This document shows positions 1-7,314 of a stretch of 13,631 nucleotides of DNA, in pieces. The stretch lies in contig CAJOKY010000029.1 of the NCBI GenBank assembly GCA_905235425.1, positions 1 through 13,631 on the forward strand, read 5' to 3'. The notes under the pieces were generated by a model. It had not been told where the DNA came from. It was given only the letters and a program-made list of their open reading frames with translations, and did not search any database. A program made the position numbers and the translations under genes. Numbering within the stretch: the first letter of the stretch is position 1; the number at the start of each line of letters is the position of its first letter. The DNA comes from an uncultured Selenomonadaceae bacterium. GTDB lineage: Bacteria; Bacillota; Negativicutes; Selenomonadales; Selenomonadaceae.

Positions 1-24
1 GAACAGGGATTAGCTTGTATAAAA

Positions 25-702
25 ATGAAGGATTTTTTAAAAGAGCAACTTGATGAGATACGGGAAAATAAATTACGTTTCGGTATTTTGATATTTGCAC
101 TTTTTGCCGCGATAATTTTTGCCGTGACTGATTCTTTTGAACGCGGCGAAGAAATTAACCTTGAGTCGCAAAAAATTTCGCAAGCCGACATTACAAAAAA
201 TCGCGCAGATTTATCACCGGCTCAATCTGAATCAGCTGTAAATTTACCTGCCAAAAATGTCACGGCAAATGAAAATGTTTATGCGTCGAGTGGCAATATT
301 AAAGCGGTAATCGGCGCCAATGCCGACGAAATTTATATTTACGACCCTTTTAAAAATCCCACCCCTGCGCCGAAAGTGAAAGCAGAAGAGCCGCCTAAAG
401 TTGAAGTTCCCGTCAAGGCGGAAGCAAAAACTTTGCCGCCGGTTGAACCTGTGATAATCATTCAACCTGCGCCGGAAGTTCCTGTGCCGCCTAAAGTTCC
501 TGAAGTAAAATTTATATTGCAAGGCGTGGCATTGGGTGAAAATAAAGTTGCAATGGTTCAAAAAATTTCTGAAAATAAAATACTTGAAATGCTGTTTTTA
601 AAAATCGGCGACGAGTTAAATGGTAAAAAAATTGCCGATATCGCCGAAGATTTTTTGACTTTTGACGACGGAAATCGTATGTACTTTGAAAACAAGGAGT
701 GA
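25..702 (+). CDS. Membrane-anchored PilP/GspC-like pilus assembly protein
   Basis: Predicted 225-residue inner-membrane protein. Residues about 18-34 form one hydrophobic helix after a short charged cytoplasmic N-terminus. A YDPF motif follows at 106-109, then a proline-rich stretch (about 112-160) and a compact C-terminal domain (about 161-223) with the pattern ILQGVALGENKVAMV, then GDELNGKKIADI. The DPF motif followed by such a beta-rich domain is typical of PilP and of the GspC homology region, which link the inner-membrane platform to the outer parts of type IV pili or type II secretion systems. The family call is by eye. The ATG at 25 has only a distant AGGG before it, and the frame is open back to base 1, so the true start could lie upstream of the window. 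It ends 5 bases before the pcrA start and carries the pcrA ribosome site, so the two are probably co-transcribed. Confidence 0.6.
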   Translation: MKDFLKEQLDEIRENKLRFGILIFALFAAIIFAVTDSFERGEEINLESQKISQADITKNRADLSPAQSESAVNLPAKNVTANENVYASSGNIKAVIGANADEIYIYDPFKNPTPAPKVKAEEPPKVEVPVKAEAKTLPPVEPVIIIQPAPEVPVPPKVPEVKFILQGVALGENKVAMVQKISENKILEMLFLKIGDELNGKKIADIAEDFLTFDDGNRMYFENKE

Positions 703-707
703 TCTTT

Positions 708-3005
708 TTGACTACGGAAGAAATAAGTGTACAGGAAGAAGTTCATACCGAAAAAGACTTTTTAAAAGATTTAAATCCCGCACAGGCAGAGGCAGTACAA
801 TATCTTGAAGGACCTTTGCTTGTAATGGCAGGTGCAGGCTCCGGCAAGACGCGCGTTTTAACTTACAGAATCGCTAATCTGCTTGAGCACGGCGTTCCTT
901 CATGGAATATATTGGCAATTACCTTTACAAACAAAGCTGCCAATGAAATGAAGACCCGCGCAGAAAAATTAATCGGCGACAGAGCCAAAAAAGTTTGGAT
1001 AAGCACGTTCCATTCATTTTGTGCGCGGCTTTTAAGGCGTGAAATTGAAGTCACCGGCAAGTACACAAATAATTACATAATCTACGACGCAGGCGACAGC
1101 GCATCCGTGATTCGTGAATGTATAAAAGAATTGCAACTTGACGAAGAAAGATTTGCCAATGTCGGATCAAAAATTTCTGCCGCCAAAAATCTTTTGTTAA
1201 CCTCCGAGCAAATGCGTGAAAGCGTTTTGACGCATACAGACAACGTATTGAACTTTGATATAAATGTACTGGCGATTTATTCACTGTACGAAAGAAAATT
1301 GCTTGAAAACAATGCGCTTGATTTCGACGATTTAATTTTTGTCACCGTGCAACTTTTCCGCGATCATCCTGAAGTTTTGGAAAGATATCAAGAAAGATTG
1401 AAGTATATTTTAATCGATGAGTATCAAGATACAAATGTTGCTCAGTACGTTTTGACAAAGCAGTTGGCGGCGAAGTATAAAAATATCTGCGTTGTAGGTG
1501 ACGCCGATCAGTCCATTTACGGTTGGCGCGGCGCCGATATGCGTAACATTTTAAATTTTGAACAAGATTATCCCAATGCTAAAGTTATATTGCTTGAACA
1601 AAATTACCGTTCGACTAAAGAGATTTTGGACGCGGCAAATGGCGTAATTCGTCATAACAATAACCGCATTGAAAAAAATCTTTGGACGGAAAACAGTCAA
1701 GGTGAAAAAGTTCAATTCATTCATTGTATGTCCGACAGATCCGAATCAGCTTTTGTGGCTAGGGAAATTCGGCGTCTTGTCTCTTCTGAAAATTTCCAAT
1801 ACAAAGATATTGCCCTGCTTTATCGTACTAACGCGCAGTCACGCGTACTTGAAGAAAAGCTTATGCAACTTGATATCCCCTACATAATTGTAGGAGGCTT
1901 GAAATTTTATGAGCGCAAAGAAATTAAAGATACGCTTGCTTATCTGCGCCTTATCGTCAATCATAGTGACAATATAAGCCTGATTAGGATAATTAATGTT
2001 CCGCGTCGCGGTTTTGGTCCAATAAACATTGCGCGGCTTACTGAATATGCCATGCATCACGAAATGTCAATTTTTGACGTAATTGCGCACGATGAAAATT
2101 TGAAAAATGTCCCGCAACTTTCGCCGCGTATTCGTCAACGTCTTCGTGATTTTGCCGCAATGATATCCGGCTTTGGCGAAATGAAAAGCGGCGGTACGGA
2201 TTTGCCGGAATTTATAAAATCTGTTTTGGAAACAACCGGCTATCTTAACATGTTGAAAGAAGGCGAAGACGCCGATAAACCGGAAAATGTTGCACGCATT
2301 GAAAATCTCGGTGCATTTGTTGACGGCGCGGCAGATTTTGTAAATACAAACGACGATCCTACTTTGGATAACTTTTTAAATCACGTGGCACTTTTGACAG
2401 ATTTAGACGAAGTGACTGAAAAAGAATCACTCGTCTCACTTATGACGGTTCACAGCGCCAAAGGTTTGGAATTTCCCGTAGTTTTCATTACCGGAATGGA
2501 AGAAGGATTGTTGCCGCATGCAAATTCTATTGCCGACACTGATCAGCTTGAAGAAGAGCGGCGCATTTGCTACGTTGCCATGACACGCGCCAAGAAAAAA
2601 CTTTATCTTACGGCGGCAGAAGAGCGTAAAAATTTCGGCAGGACGTATATTGCTAAAGTTTCTTCTTTTATTAAAGAAATTCCGCGCGAATGCATTACCG
2701 GTATGTCCGAAAAAAATGCAAGCGCCGATATTTCTCACCACTTGGCACCGGTAAAAAAATCTGTAGAATCAAAAATTGCAACACCTGCAGTTTCAGTTTA
2801 TGCTGACAGAACTTATACGCCGAAAATTCCCGAACGTCAAAAGATTGCTTGGAAAGTCGGCGATAACGTCAAGCATAAGAAATGGGGACTCGGTACTGTT
2901 ACTGCGGCTGAAAACGGCTACTTGAAAATAAGTTTTTCAAATCCTGCTATAGGTGAAAAAATGTTAAAAGCCGTTGCCGCGCCTATTGAAAAAGCAGATG
3001 AATAG
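708..3005 (+). CDS. pcrA: ATP-dependent DNA helicase PcrA (UvrD/Rep family)
   Basis: Superfamily 1A 3'-5' DNA helicase used in repair, replication restart and displacement of recombinase filaments. All helicase motifs are visible: Walker A GAGSGKTR (about 42-49), AITFTNKAA (Ia), STFHSFCARLL (Ib), DEYQDTN (237-243, motif II), GDADQSIYGWRGAD (III), QNYRS (298, IV), VHSAKGLEFPVVF (V, about 581-593) and CYVAMTRAKKKLYL (VI). The C-terminus (WKVGDNVKHKKWGLGTV) is the Tudor-like RNA-polymerase-binding module typical of Bacillota PcrA. Length is normal for the family at 765 residues. I start it at TTG 708 because AAGGAG at 694-699 is 8 bases upstream; the in-frame GTG at 699 overlaps that ribosome site and cannot use it. 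The stop TAG is immediately followed by a heptamer array. Confidence 0.96.
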   Translation: MTTEEISVQEEVHTEKDFLKDLNPAQAEAVQYLEGPLLVMAGAGSGKTRVLTYRIANLLEHGVPSWNILAITFTNKAANEMKTRAEKLIGDRAKKVWISTFHSFCARLLRREIEVTGKYTNNYIIYDAGDSASVIRECIKELQLDEERFANVGSKISAAKNLLLTSEQMRESVLTHTDNVLNFDINVLAIYSLYERKLLENNALDFDDLIFVTVQLFRDHPEVLERYQERLKYILIDEYQDTNVAQYVLTKQLAAKYKNICVVGDADQSIYGWRGADMRNILNFEQDYPNAKVILLEQNYRSTKEILDAANGVIRHNNNRIEKNLWTENSQGEKVQFIHCMSDRSESAFVAREIRRLVSSENFQYKDIALLYRTNAQSRVLEEKLMQLDIPYIIVGGLKFYERKEIKDTLAYLRLIVNHSDNISLIRIINVPRRGFGPINIARLTEYAMHHEMSIFDVIAHDENLKNVPQLSPRIRQRLRDFAAMISGFGEMKSGGTDLPEFIKSVLETTGYLNMLKEGEDADKPENVARIENLGAFVDGAADFVNTNDDPTLDNFLNHVALLTDLDEVTEKESLVSLMTVHSAKGLEFPVVFITGMEEGLLPHANSIADTDQLEEERRICYVAMTRAKKKLYLTAAEERKNFGRTYIAKVSSFIKEIPRECITGMSEKNASADISHHLAPVKKSVESKIATPAVSVYADRTYTPKIPERQKIAWKVGDNVKHKKWGLGTVTAAENGYLKISFSNPAIGEKMLKAVAAPIEKADE

Positions 3006-3006
3006 G

Positions 3007-3076
3007 GGTTAGCTTTTAGCTTTTAGCCTTTAGCTTTTAGCCTTTAGCTTTTAGCCGTTAGCTGTTAGCCTTTAGC
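3007..3076 (+). repeat. Heptamer array A (unit YTTTAGC), 10 units
   Basis: Ten back-to-back 7-base units of the form TTTTAGC or CTTTAGC (with CGTTAGC and TGTTAGC variants). The AGC of each unit ends at 3013, 3020, 3027 and so on to 3076 without a phase break. The array starts one base after the pcrA stop codon and fills most of the pcrA-ligA gap. It is followed by an AT-rich tail containing AATTCTTAATTAA, which resembles the tail of array E. Because the period is 7, the TAG falls in all three plus-strand frames. Confidence 0.93.
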
Positions 3077-3112
3077 TTATAAATTCTTAATTAATATAAC
3101 AGGGTACGCATT

Positions 3113-5122
3113 ATGAGTATTGAAGAAATTAAGGCGGAGCTTGTCAAACTTCGCCGTGAAATTAAAAAGCATAACAAAAAATATTACGAAGACGACGCGC
3201 CGGAAATTTCCGATTTTGAGTTCGATAAACTTATGAATCGCTTGAAAGAAATTGAGGCGCAATATCCCGAATTTATCACGCCGACTTCACCGACACAAAT
3301 TGTAGGTGGAACTGCGCGGCGTACCGCAGGAAAACTCGTACCGCACGATGTACCGATGCTTTCACTGCAGGACGTTTTCTCCCGCGACGAAGTTGAAAAT
3401 TTTGTACGCGATATGACGGAAAAACTTGATGCGCCGGAATTTATAGTGGAGGAAAAAATTGACGGCTTATCCGTTGCTTTACGCTACAGAAACGGCGAAT
3501 TGGTACAGGCGATAACGCGCGGCGACGGCGTGACGCAGGGCGAAGACGTTACCGAAAATGTCCGCGTAATTTCAGACGTTGTTCCAAAATTGGTTGACGC
3601 ACCGAGTTACCTTGAAATTCGCGGTGAAGTCTATATGACGAAGAAAAATTTTGAACTGGTCAACGCAAGGCAGGAGCATTTGGGTTTAAAGACTTTTGCA
3701 AATCCCCGTAACTGCGCGGCGGGAACTTTGCGCCAACTTGACAGCAGAGTTGTTGCCGAAAGAAAACTTTCAATGTTCGTCTTTAACCTGCAGGCGGTTG
3801 AAGGTCTTGAACTTACAAGCCACACCGACGCTTACGAATTTATGAAACGCAACGGCATTAAAATAATTCACGATTACGCCGTTTGTCGTACCTTCGATGA
3901 AGTTTGGAGCGCCATTGAAAAAATCGGCAGTTACCGTGAAAATTTGGACTACGACATTGACGGCGCAGTTGTCAAGGTAAACGATTTTACCCAGCGTGAA
4001 GAACTCGGCGCGACAAGCAAAGTGCCGCGTTGGTCTGTTGCTTATAAATATCCGCCGGACGAAAAAGAAACTGTTTTAAAAAGCATTGAGTTAAGCGTTG
4101 GACGTACCGGCAGAGTAACACCTACCGCGATTTTTGAGCCGGTGATTTTGAACGGTACGCGCGTTGAACGTGCTACTTTGCATAATCAAGACTTTATTGA
4201 CGAGCTTGATATCAGAATCGGCGACACGATAAGGGTTTACAAGTCCGGTGAAATTATTCCGAAAGTAAGCGGTGTAAATATTGATAAACGTCCTGCCGAT
4301 GCCGTACCTTTCAAGTTCCCTGAAAACTGTCCTGTATGCGGTCACAAGCTTGAACGCGAAGAAGACGCCGCAGATTTTCGCTGTACCAATTTAAGCTGTC
4401 CCGCGCAGTTTGAAAATGCCCTTTTAAACTTCGTAGGACGCCCTGCAATGGACATTAAAGGCTTGGGCGATACTTCCATACCGAAACTTCTTTCTGAAGG
4501 TTATGTACACGATATTTCGGATATTTACCGCCTGCACGAACGCCGCGCAGAATTGATTGACCAAAAAATTTTCGGTCGCGAAAAAAATACAGATAAAATT
4601 CTTGCCGCGATTGAAGAAAGTAAAAAGAATCCCCCTGAACGCCTTTTAACCGGCTTAGGAATTTTCGGTGTAGGCAATGCCGCCGCGAAAGATTTAATTC
4701 GACATTTTGGTGGCATTATGCAACTTTCAAACGCTACTATTGAGGATTTGTTAAACGTCCCTGAAATAGGAGGCGTCACGGCTAAAAATATCGTGGACTT
4801 TTTTGCCGACGAATCAAATAAAAAATTGATTGAGGAGTTGAAAGAAATGGGCTTAACTCTTGAATCGGATGCGCCGAAAATTGAAGGCAATTCCGAAATA
4901 AGCGGTAAAAGTTTTGTGCTGACGGGAACGCTTTCAAAGTACAAACGCAATGACGCGGCGAAATTGATTGAGGAACGCGGCGGCTTTGTTAAAGGCAGTG
5001 TATCAAAGAAAACCGATTACGTTATTTGCGGCGAAGATCCCGGCTCAAAACTTACAAAAGCAAATGAACTCGGCATAAAGGTTTTGAGTGAATCGGAATT
5101 TGAACAGTTGCTCGGAATTTAA
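3113..5122 (+). CDS. ligA: NAD-dependent DNA ligase LigA
   Basis: Seals nicks in duplex DNA with NAD+ as the adenylate donor, for Okazaki fragment joining and repair. The 669-residue length is standard. Visible parts in order: N-terminal Ia domain with YYEDDAPEISDFEFD (about 24-38), nucleotidyltransferase domain with active-site KIDG (Lys115), the SVGRTGRVTPTAIFEPV stretch of the OB fold (about 328-344), a four-Cys zinc finger (C406, C409, C424, C429), a helix-hairpin-helix region (about 512-562) and a C-terminal BRCT domain (about 593-669). The ATG at 3113 has a modest AGGG 8 bases upstream. It lies 107 bases after pcrA with no terminator between them, so co-transcription is likely. PcrA next to LigA is a common pairing in Bacillota. 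Confidence 0.97.
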   Translation: MSIEEIKAELVKLRREIKKHNKKYYEDDAPEISDFEFDKLMNRLKEIEAQYPEFITPTSPTQIVGGTARRTAGKLVPHDVPMLSLQDVFSRDEVENFVRDMTEKLDAPEFIVEEKIDGLSVALRYRNGELVQAITRGDGVTQGEDVTENVRVISDVVPKLVDAPSYLEIRGEVYMTKKNFELVNARQEHLGLKTFANPRNCAAGTLRQLDSRVVAERKLSMFVFNLQAVEGLELTSHTDAYEFMKRNGIKIIHDYAVCRTFDEVWSAIEKIGSYRENLDYDIDGAVVKVNDFTQREELGATSKVPRWSVAYKYPPDEKETVLKSIELSVGRTGRVTPTAIFEPVILNGTRVERATLHNQDFIDELDIRIGDTIRVYKSGEIIPKVSGVNIDKRPADAVPFKFPENCPVCGHKLEREEDAADFRCTNLSCPAQFENALLNFVGRPAMDIKGLGDTSIPKLLSEGYVHDISDIYRLHERRAELIDQKIFGREKNTDKILAAIEESKKNPPERLLTGLGIFGVGNAAAKDLIRHFGGIMQLSNATIEDLLNVPEIGGVTAKNIVDFFADESNKKLIEELKEMGLTLESDAPKIEGNSEISGKSFVLTGTLSKYKRNDAAKLIEERGGFVKGSVSKKTDYVICGEDPGSKLTKANELGIKVLSESEFEQLLGI

Positions 5123-5146
5123 ATTTATTTTTTCTTTAGTGAAAAG

Positions 5147-5174
5147 AAAAGCGCACGTCATTGTGCGTTTTTTT
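5147..5174 (+). terminator. Rho-independent terminator after ligA
   Basis: CGCAC (5152-5156) pairs with GTGCG (5163-5167) around a 6-base loop. The stem is extended by an A-run on the left and followed by a run of seven T. It lies 25 bases past the ligA stop and closes the pilP-like/pcrA/ligA unit. Confidence 0.85.
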
Positions 5175-5206
5175 ATAACTTGATGCTGCCGGCTACTCAC
5201 TAATCA

Positions 5207-5337
5207 GGGAGCAGGGATTAGGGATTAGGGAGCAGATACTACTTACTACCTCACTACCTCACTACTCACTACCTCACTACTCACTACCTCACTACTTACT
5301 AACCACTACTTACTACCTCACTACTTACTACTTACTA
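5207..5337. repeat. Heptamer array B, two back-to-back families
   Basis: The first part (5207-5234) has four 7-base units: GGGAGCA, GGGATTA twice, GGGAGCA. It reads TAG/CAG in the plus sense. From 5235 the sequence switches to units CTTACTA, CTCACTA and the 8-base CCTCACTA, about 14 units to 5337. These read TAGTAAG and TAGTGAG on the minus strand. The switch makes two arrays that converge near 5235. The second part is the inverse of the family in array C. It ends 9 bases before the proposed yvyF -35 box. Confidence 0.9.
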
Positions 5338-5345
5338 AAAATTCC

Positions 5346-5374
5346 TTTACAAAATTTTTTTCTTTTGGTAAACT
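5346..5374 (+). promoter_or_regulatory. Probable promoter of the yvyF-like gene
   Basis: TTTACA (5346-5351) and TAAACT (5369-5374) are separated by 17 bases. They lie just after the end of array B and 22 bases before the TTG start. This is a sigma-A type match by eye. Confidence 0.55.
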
Positions 5375-5396
5375 ACTTAAAAAAGGGTGATGAAAA

Positions 5397-5918
5397 TTGT
5401 TAAGACCAAAGAAAACTTCACAAGCAAAGTTAGCGTACTGCGAAGAATGCGGCAAGCTTTTCAGTTCATTACGCGGTGAAAAACTTTGTCCACAATGCGG
5501 CGCCAAAGATCGTGAGGCAAAAGATAAGATAAAAGAATATCTCAGAGACAATCCTGATGCTACATTAAAAGAGGCGGCAGAGGCAACGGGAGCGCCTGCA
5601 GACACTGTCAAACGTTTTACTATGGAAGTCATTTCATCCAAATTAAGTTCAAATAAAAAAGCTGAAACTGAACACCCCTGCGCGAATTGCGGCCAAATGA
5701 TAAAGACCGGCACATACTGCCCTGCTTGCTCTGCAGAATTGCAGAAAAAGGCTCAACAAAACGCAATGGCAATGTCCGCCGTTACCACTACACGTGAAGA
5801 AGATGCTAAGCCGCGCGAAGTCAAGGGATTGGACGAAGATTTCAACAAGGCTTTAACGTCTAAACCTGCGCGTCGCAGAATGTATCAAAGTGTTATCGAA
5901 GAACGTAAAAACAGATAA
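5397..5918 (+). CDS. YvyF-like flagellar-operon protein, double zinc ribbon with HTH
   Basis: 173 residues. Two CxxC...CxxC zinc ribbons are visible (C15/C18/C31/C34 and C95/C98/C108/C111). Between them is a charged helix and a helix-turn-helix-like segment (about 44-75, with TLKEAAEATGAPADTVKRF). This order matches the YvyF family (TIGR03826-type 'flagellar operon protein') found next to flgM/flgN in many Bacillota, where its exact role is not settled. The tail after residue 120 is polar and basic. The TTG start at 5397 is supported by GGTGAT at 5386-5391. No flagellar genes lie beside it here: it has its own promoter and is followed by a terminator. The family call rests on Cys spacing and general resemblance. 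Confidence 0.7.
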   Translation: MLRPKKTSQAKLAYCEECGKLFSSLRGEKLCPQCGAKDREAKDKIKEYLRDNPDATLKEAAEATGAPADTVKRFTMEVISSKLSSNKKAETEHPCANCGQMIKTGTYCPACSAELQKKAQQNAMAMSAVTTTREEDAKPREVKGLDEDFNKALTSKPARRRMYQSVIEERKNR

Positions 5919-6024
5919 TCTACAAATTATAATTTATTTTTTCAGCTTAAAACGTTAATTTGAAAATTTTAGTGAGGGCAAAAAATTTTGTGAGAGAAAA
6001 TTTTTTCCAATTCAGTTATTCGAG

Positions 6025-6056
6025 TTCATCCCACTTTTGTGGAGATGAATTTTTTT
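6025..6056 (+). terminator. Rho-independent terminator after the yvyF-like gene
   Basis: TTCATCCCAC (6025-6034) pairs with GTGG and GATGAA (6039-6049), with one bulged A and a TTTT loop, followed by seven T. It sits about 106 bases past the yvyF stop. Confidence 0.75.
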
Positions 6057-6106
6057 AACTTTTCGACAAAAATTTTTCCAGAGCGTATTGCTAAAGTAAA
6101 AAAGGC

Positions 6107-6253
6107 GGCGCGGATGTACCTGAGCTGCGTACGATAACGCCGAAATTACCGTAACCTCGTGCGGACGTAAAAGCTAAAACTACCGACCAAGTAAGCGAAC
6201 TACATCCGCGCCATGTTTTCTTTGTTACTTTCTTTTGCGCCAAAAGAAAGTAA
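6107..6253. repeat. Compound palindromic element (MITE-like or structured RNA)
   Basis: GGCGCGGATGTA (6107-6118) is matched by its exact reverse complement at 6201-6212, enclosing 82 bases. Right beside it is a 13-base perfect hairpin: TTACTTTCTTTTG (6225-6237), loop CGC, CAAAAGAAAGTAA (6241-6253). The interior is more GC-rich than the surrounding AT-rich spacer and encodes no plausible protein. No target-site duplication is obvious. It could be a small non-autonomous mobile element, a remnant, or a structured RNA; the sequence alone does not decide. Confidence 0.6.
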
Positions 6254-6283
6254 GTATACTAAAAGTTTTTTATCAGCTTGAAT

Positions 6284-6312
6284 TTTACCAACAGCCTCTA
6301 ATTTTTTACAAT
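6284..6312 (+). promoter_or_regulatory. Probable cdaA promoter
   Basis: TTTACC (6284-6289), 17-base spacer, TACAAT (6307-6312), 34 bases before the ATG at 6347. A moderate sigma-A match. Confidence 0.5.
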
Positions 6313-6346
6313 AAAAACTCGATTTGATTTTAAAGGGGGTATGCTC

Positions 6347-7195
6347 ATGGCAGCAGATTTATATTGGCCCGAAAGGTTACGCGGATTAATTTCTACGGTG
6401 AACTTTTCAGACGTGCTTGAAGTTATTTTGGTCACGATAATAATTTACAAACTTTACCGAATGATTGAAGGCACTCGCGCAGTTACGCTTGTCAAAGGCA
6501 TACTGGTTTTATTTACCGTAAATTTTTTATGCAACTTATTGCATTTGCACTTATTATCTTGGCTTTTTGAAAGAGTAATGGCATGGTCATTTGTCGTTTT
6601 GCCGATTGTTTTTCAGCCGGAATTGCGTCGTACACTTGAAAAACTCGGCGAAGGAAAATTTTTATTTGAAGACAGAATCACTTTAGACGAAGAAGAAGCT
6701 AAAAAAGTCGTCCAAGAATTGGTTACGGCGGCAAAAGTATTGTCAGCAACAAAGACTGGCGCGTTAATGGTTATCGAACGCGAAATGGGATTAAATGACA
6801 TAGGTGACAGCGGCGTAAAAATAGACGCGCTGATAACGTCCGAATTTTTATTAAATGTTTTCATACCGAATACGCCATTGCACGACGGCGCGGCGATTAT
6901 TCGCGGCAAAAGATTAATTTCAGCAGGTTGCCTGTTGCCGCTTACAGAAAAGCGCGGCTTGCCTAAAGAGTTGGGGACTCGTCACCGTGCGGCGATTGGT
7001 CTTTCCGAACAATGCGACGCATTAATTTTAATTGTAAGTGAAGAGACAGGTACAATTTCCATTGCAGATAATGGACACCTTACGCGTCGCCTTGATGAAA
7101 ATACTTTGACTGCCGCACTTCGTCCTGCCTTTATTAAAAGCGACAGAAAAAAACATCACCACCTCTTTTCAATGTGGCGTACGAATAAAGATTAG
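6347..7195 (+). CDS. cdaA: Diadenylate cyclase CdaA (membrane-bound DAC)
   Basis: Makes the second messenger c-di-AMP from two ATP. This controls potassium and osmolyte transport and cell-wall homeostasis in Bacillota. The 282-residue protein has three N-terminal membrane helices (about 21-39, 48-67, 76-90) and a cytoplasmic DAC domain. Both catalytic signatures are present: DGA (180-182, in LHDGAAII) and RHR (212-214, in GTRHRAAIG). ATG 6347 is preferred over ATG 6341 because AAAGGGGG at 6332-6339 leaves 7 bases to 6347 but only 1 base to 6341. In many Bacillota the next genes are cdaR/ybbR and glmM; here neither follows. Instead the stop codon runs straight into array C and a convergent gene. 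Confidence 0.95.
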   Translation: MAADLYWPERLRGLISTVNFSDVLEVILVTIIIYKLYRMIEGTRAVTLVKGILVLFTVNFLCNLLHLHLLSWLFERVMAWSFVVLPIVFQPELRRTLEKLGEGKFLFEDRITLDEEEAKKVVQELVTAAKVLSATKTGALMVIEREMGLNDIGDSGVKIDALITSEFLLNVFIPNTPLHDGAAIIRGKRLISAGCLLPLTEKRGLPKELGTRHRAAIGLSEQCDALILIVSEETGTISIADNGHLTRRLDENTLTAALRPAFIKSDRKKHHHLFSMWRTNKD

Positions 7196-7301
7196 TGAGT
7201 AGTAAGTAGTAAGTAGTGAGTTAGTAAGTAGTGAGTTAGTAAGTAGTGGGTAGTGAGTTAGTAAGTAGTGAGTTAGTAAGTAGTGGGTAGTGAGTAGTAG
7301 C
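7193..7301 (+). repeat. Heptamer array C (unit TAGTRAG), 15 units
   Basis: Fifteen units of TAGTGAG, TAGTAAG or TAGTGGG, four of them lengthened to 8 bases by a T. The first TAG of the array is the cdaA stop codon (7193-7195). A higher-order pattern of alternating units repeats in 7222-7258 and 7259-7294. The array occupies the space between convergent cdaA and the CsoR-family gene, where I see no normal terminator. The unit is the reverse complement of the second part of array B. Confidence 0.93.
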
Positions 7302-7314
7302 TTTTACCGAAGTC

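Larger units (their letters stand above)
5919..6346. other. 428-base gap between yvyF-like gene and cdaA
   Basis: No credible coding sequence. It holds an AT-only inverted repeat (AAAAAATTTT at 5980-5989 against AAAATTTTTT at 5997-6006), a terminator at 6025-6056, a two-part palindromic element (6107-6253) and the cdaA promoter region (6284-6312). Confidence 0.7.

Noticed and set aside
699..701. GTG as the pcrA start
   Set aside because: It overlaps the AAGGAG ribosome site; TTG at 708 has correct spacing.
4525..4950. Long minus-strand open frame within ligA
   Set aside because: Lies wholly inside the well-supported ligA gene, with no ribosome site and no recognisable protein features.
5207..5337. 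CRISPR-like array
   Set aside because: Units are 7-8 bases with no spacers between them, and no cas genes are present.
5321..5713. Minus-strand open frame of 130 codons overlapping the yvyF-like gene
   Set aside because: It is the complement of a gene with two clear zinc ribbons; its stop falls in array B and no family is recognisable.
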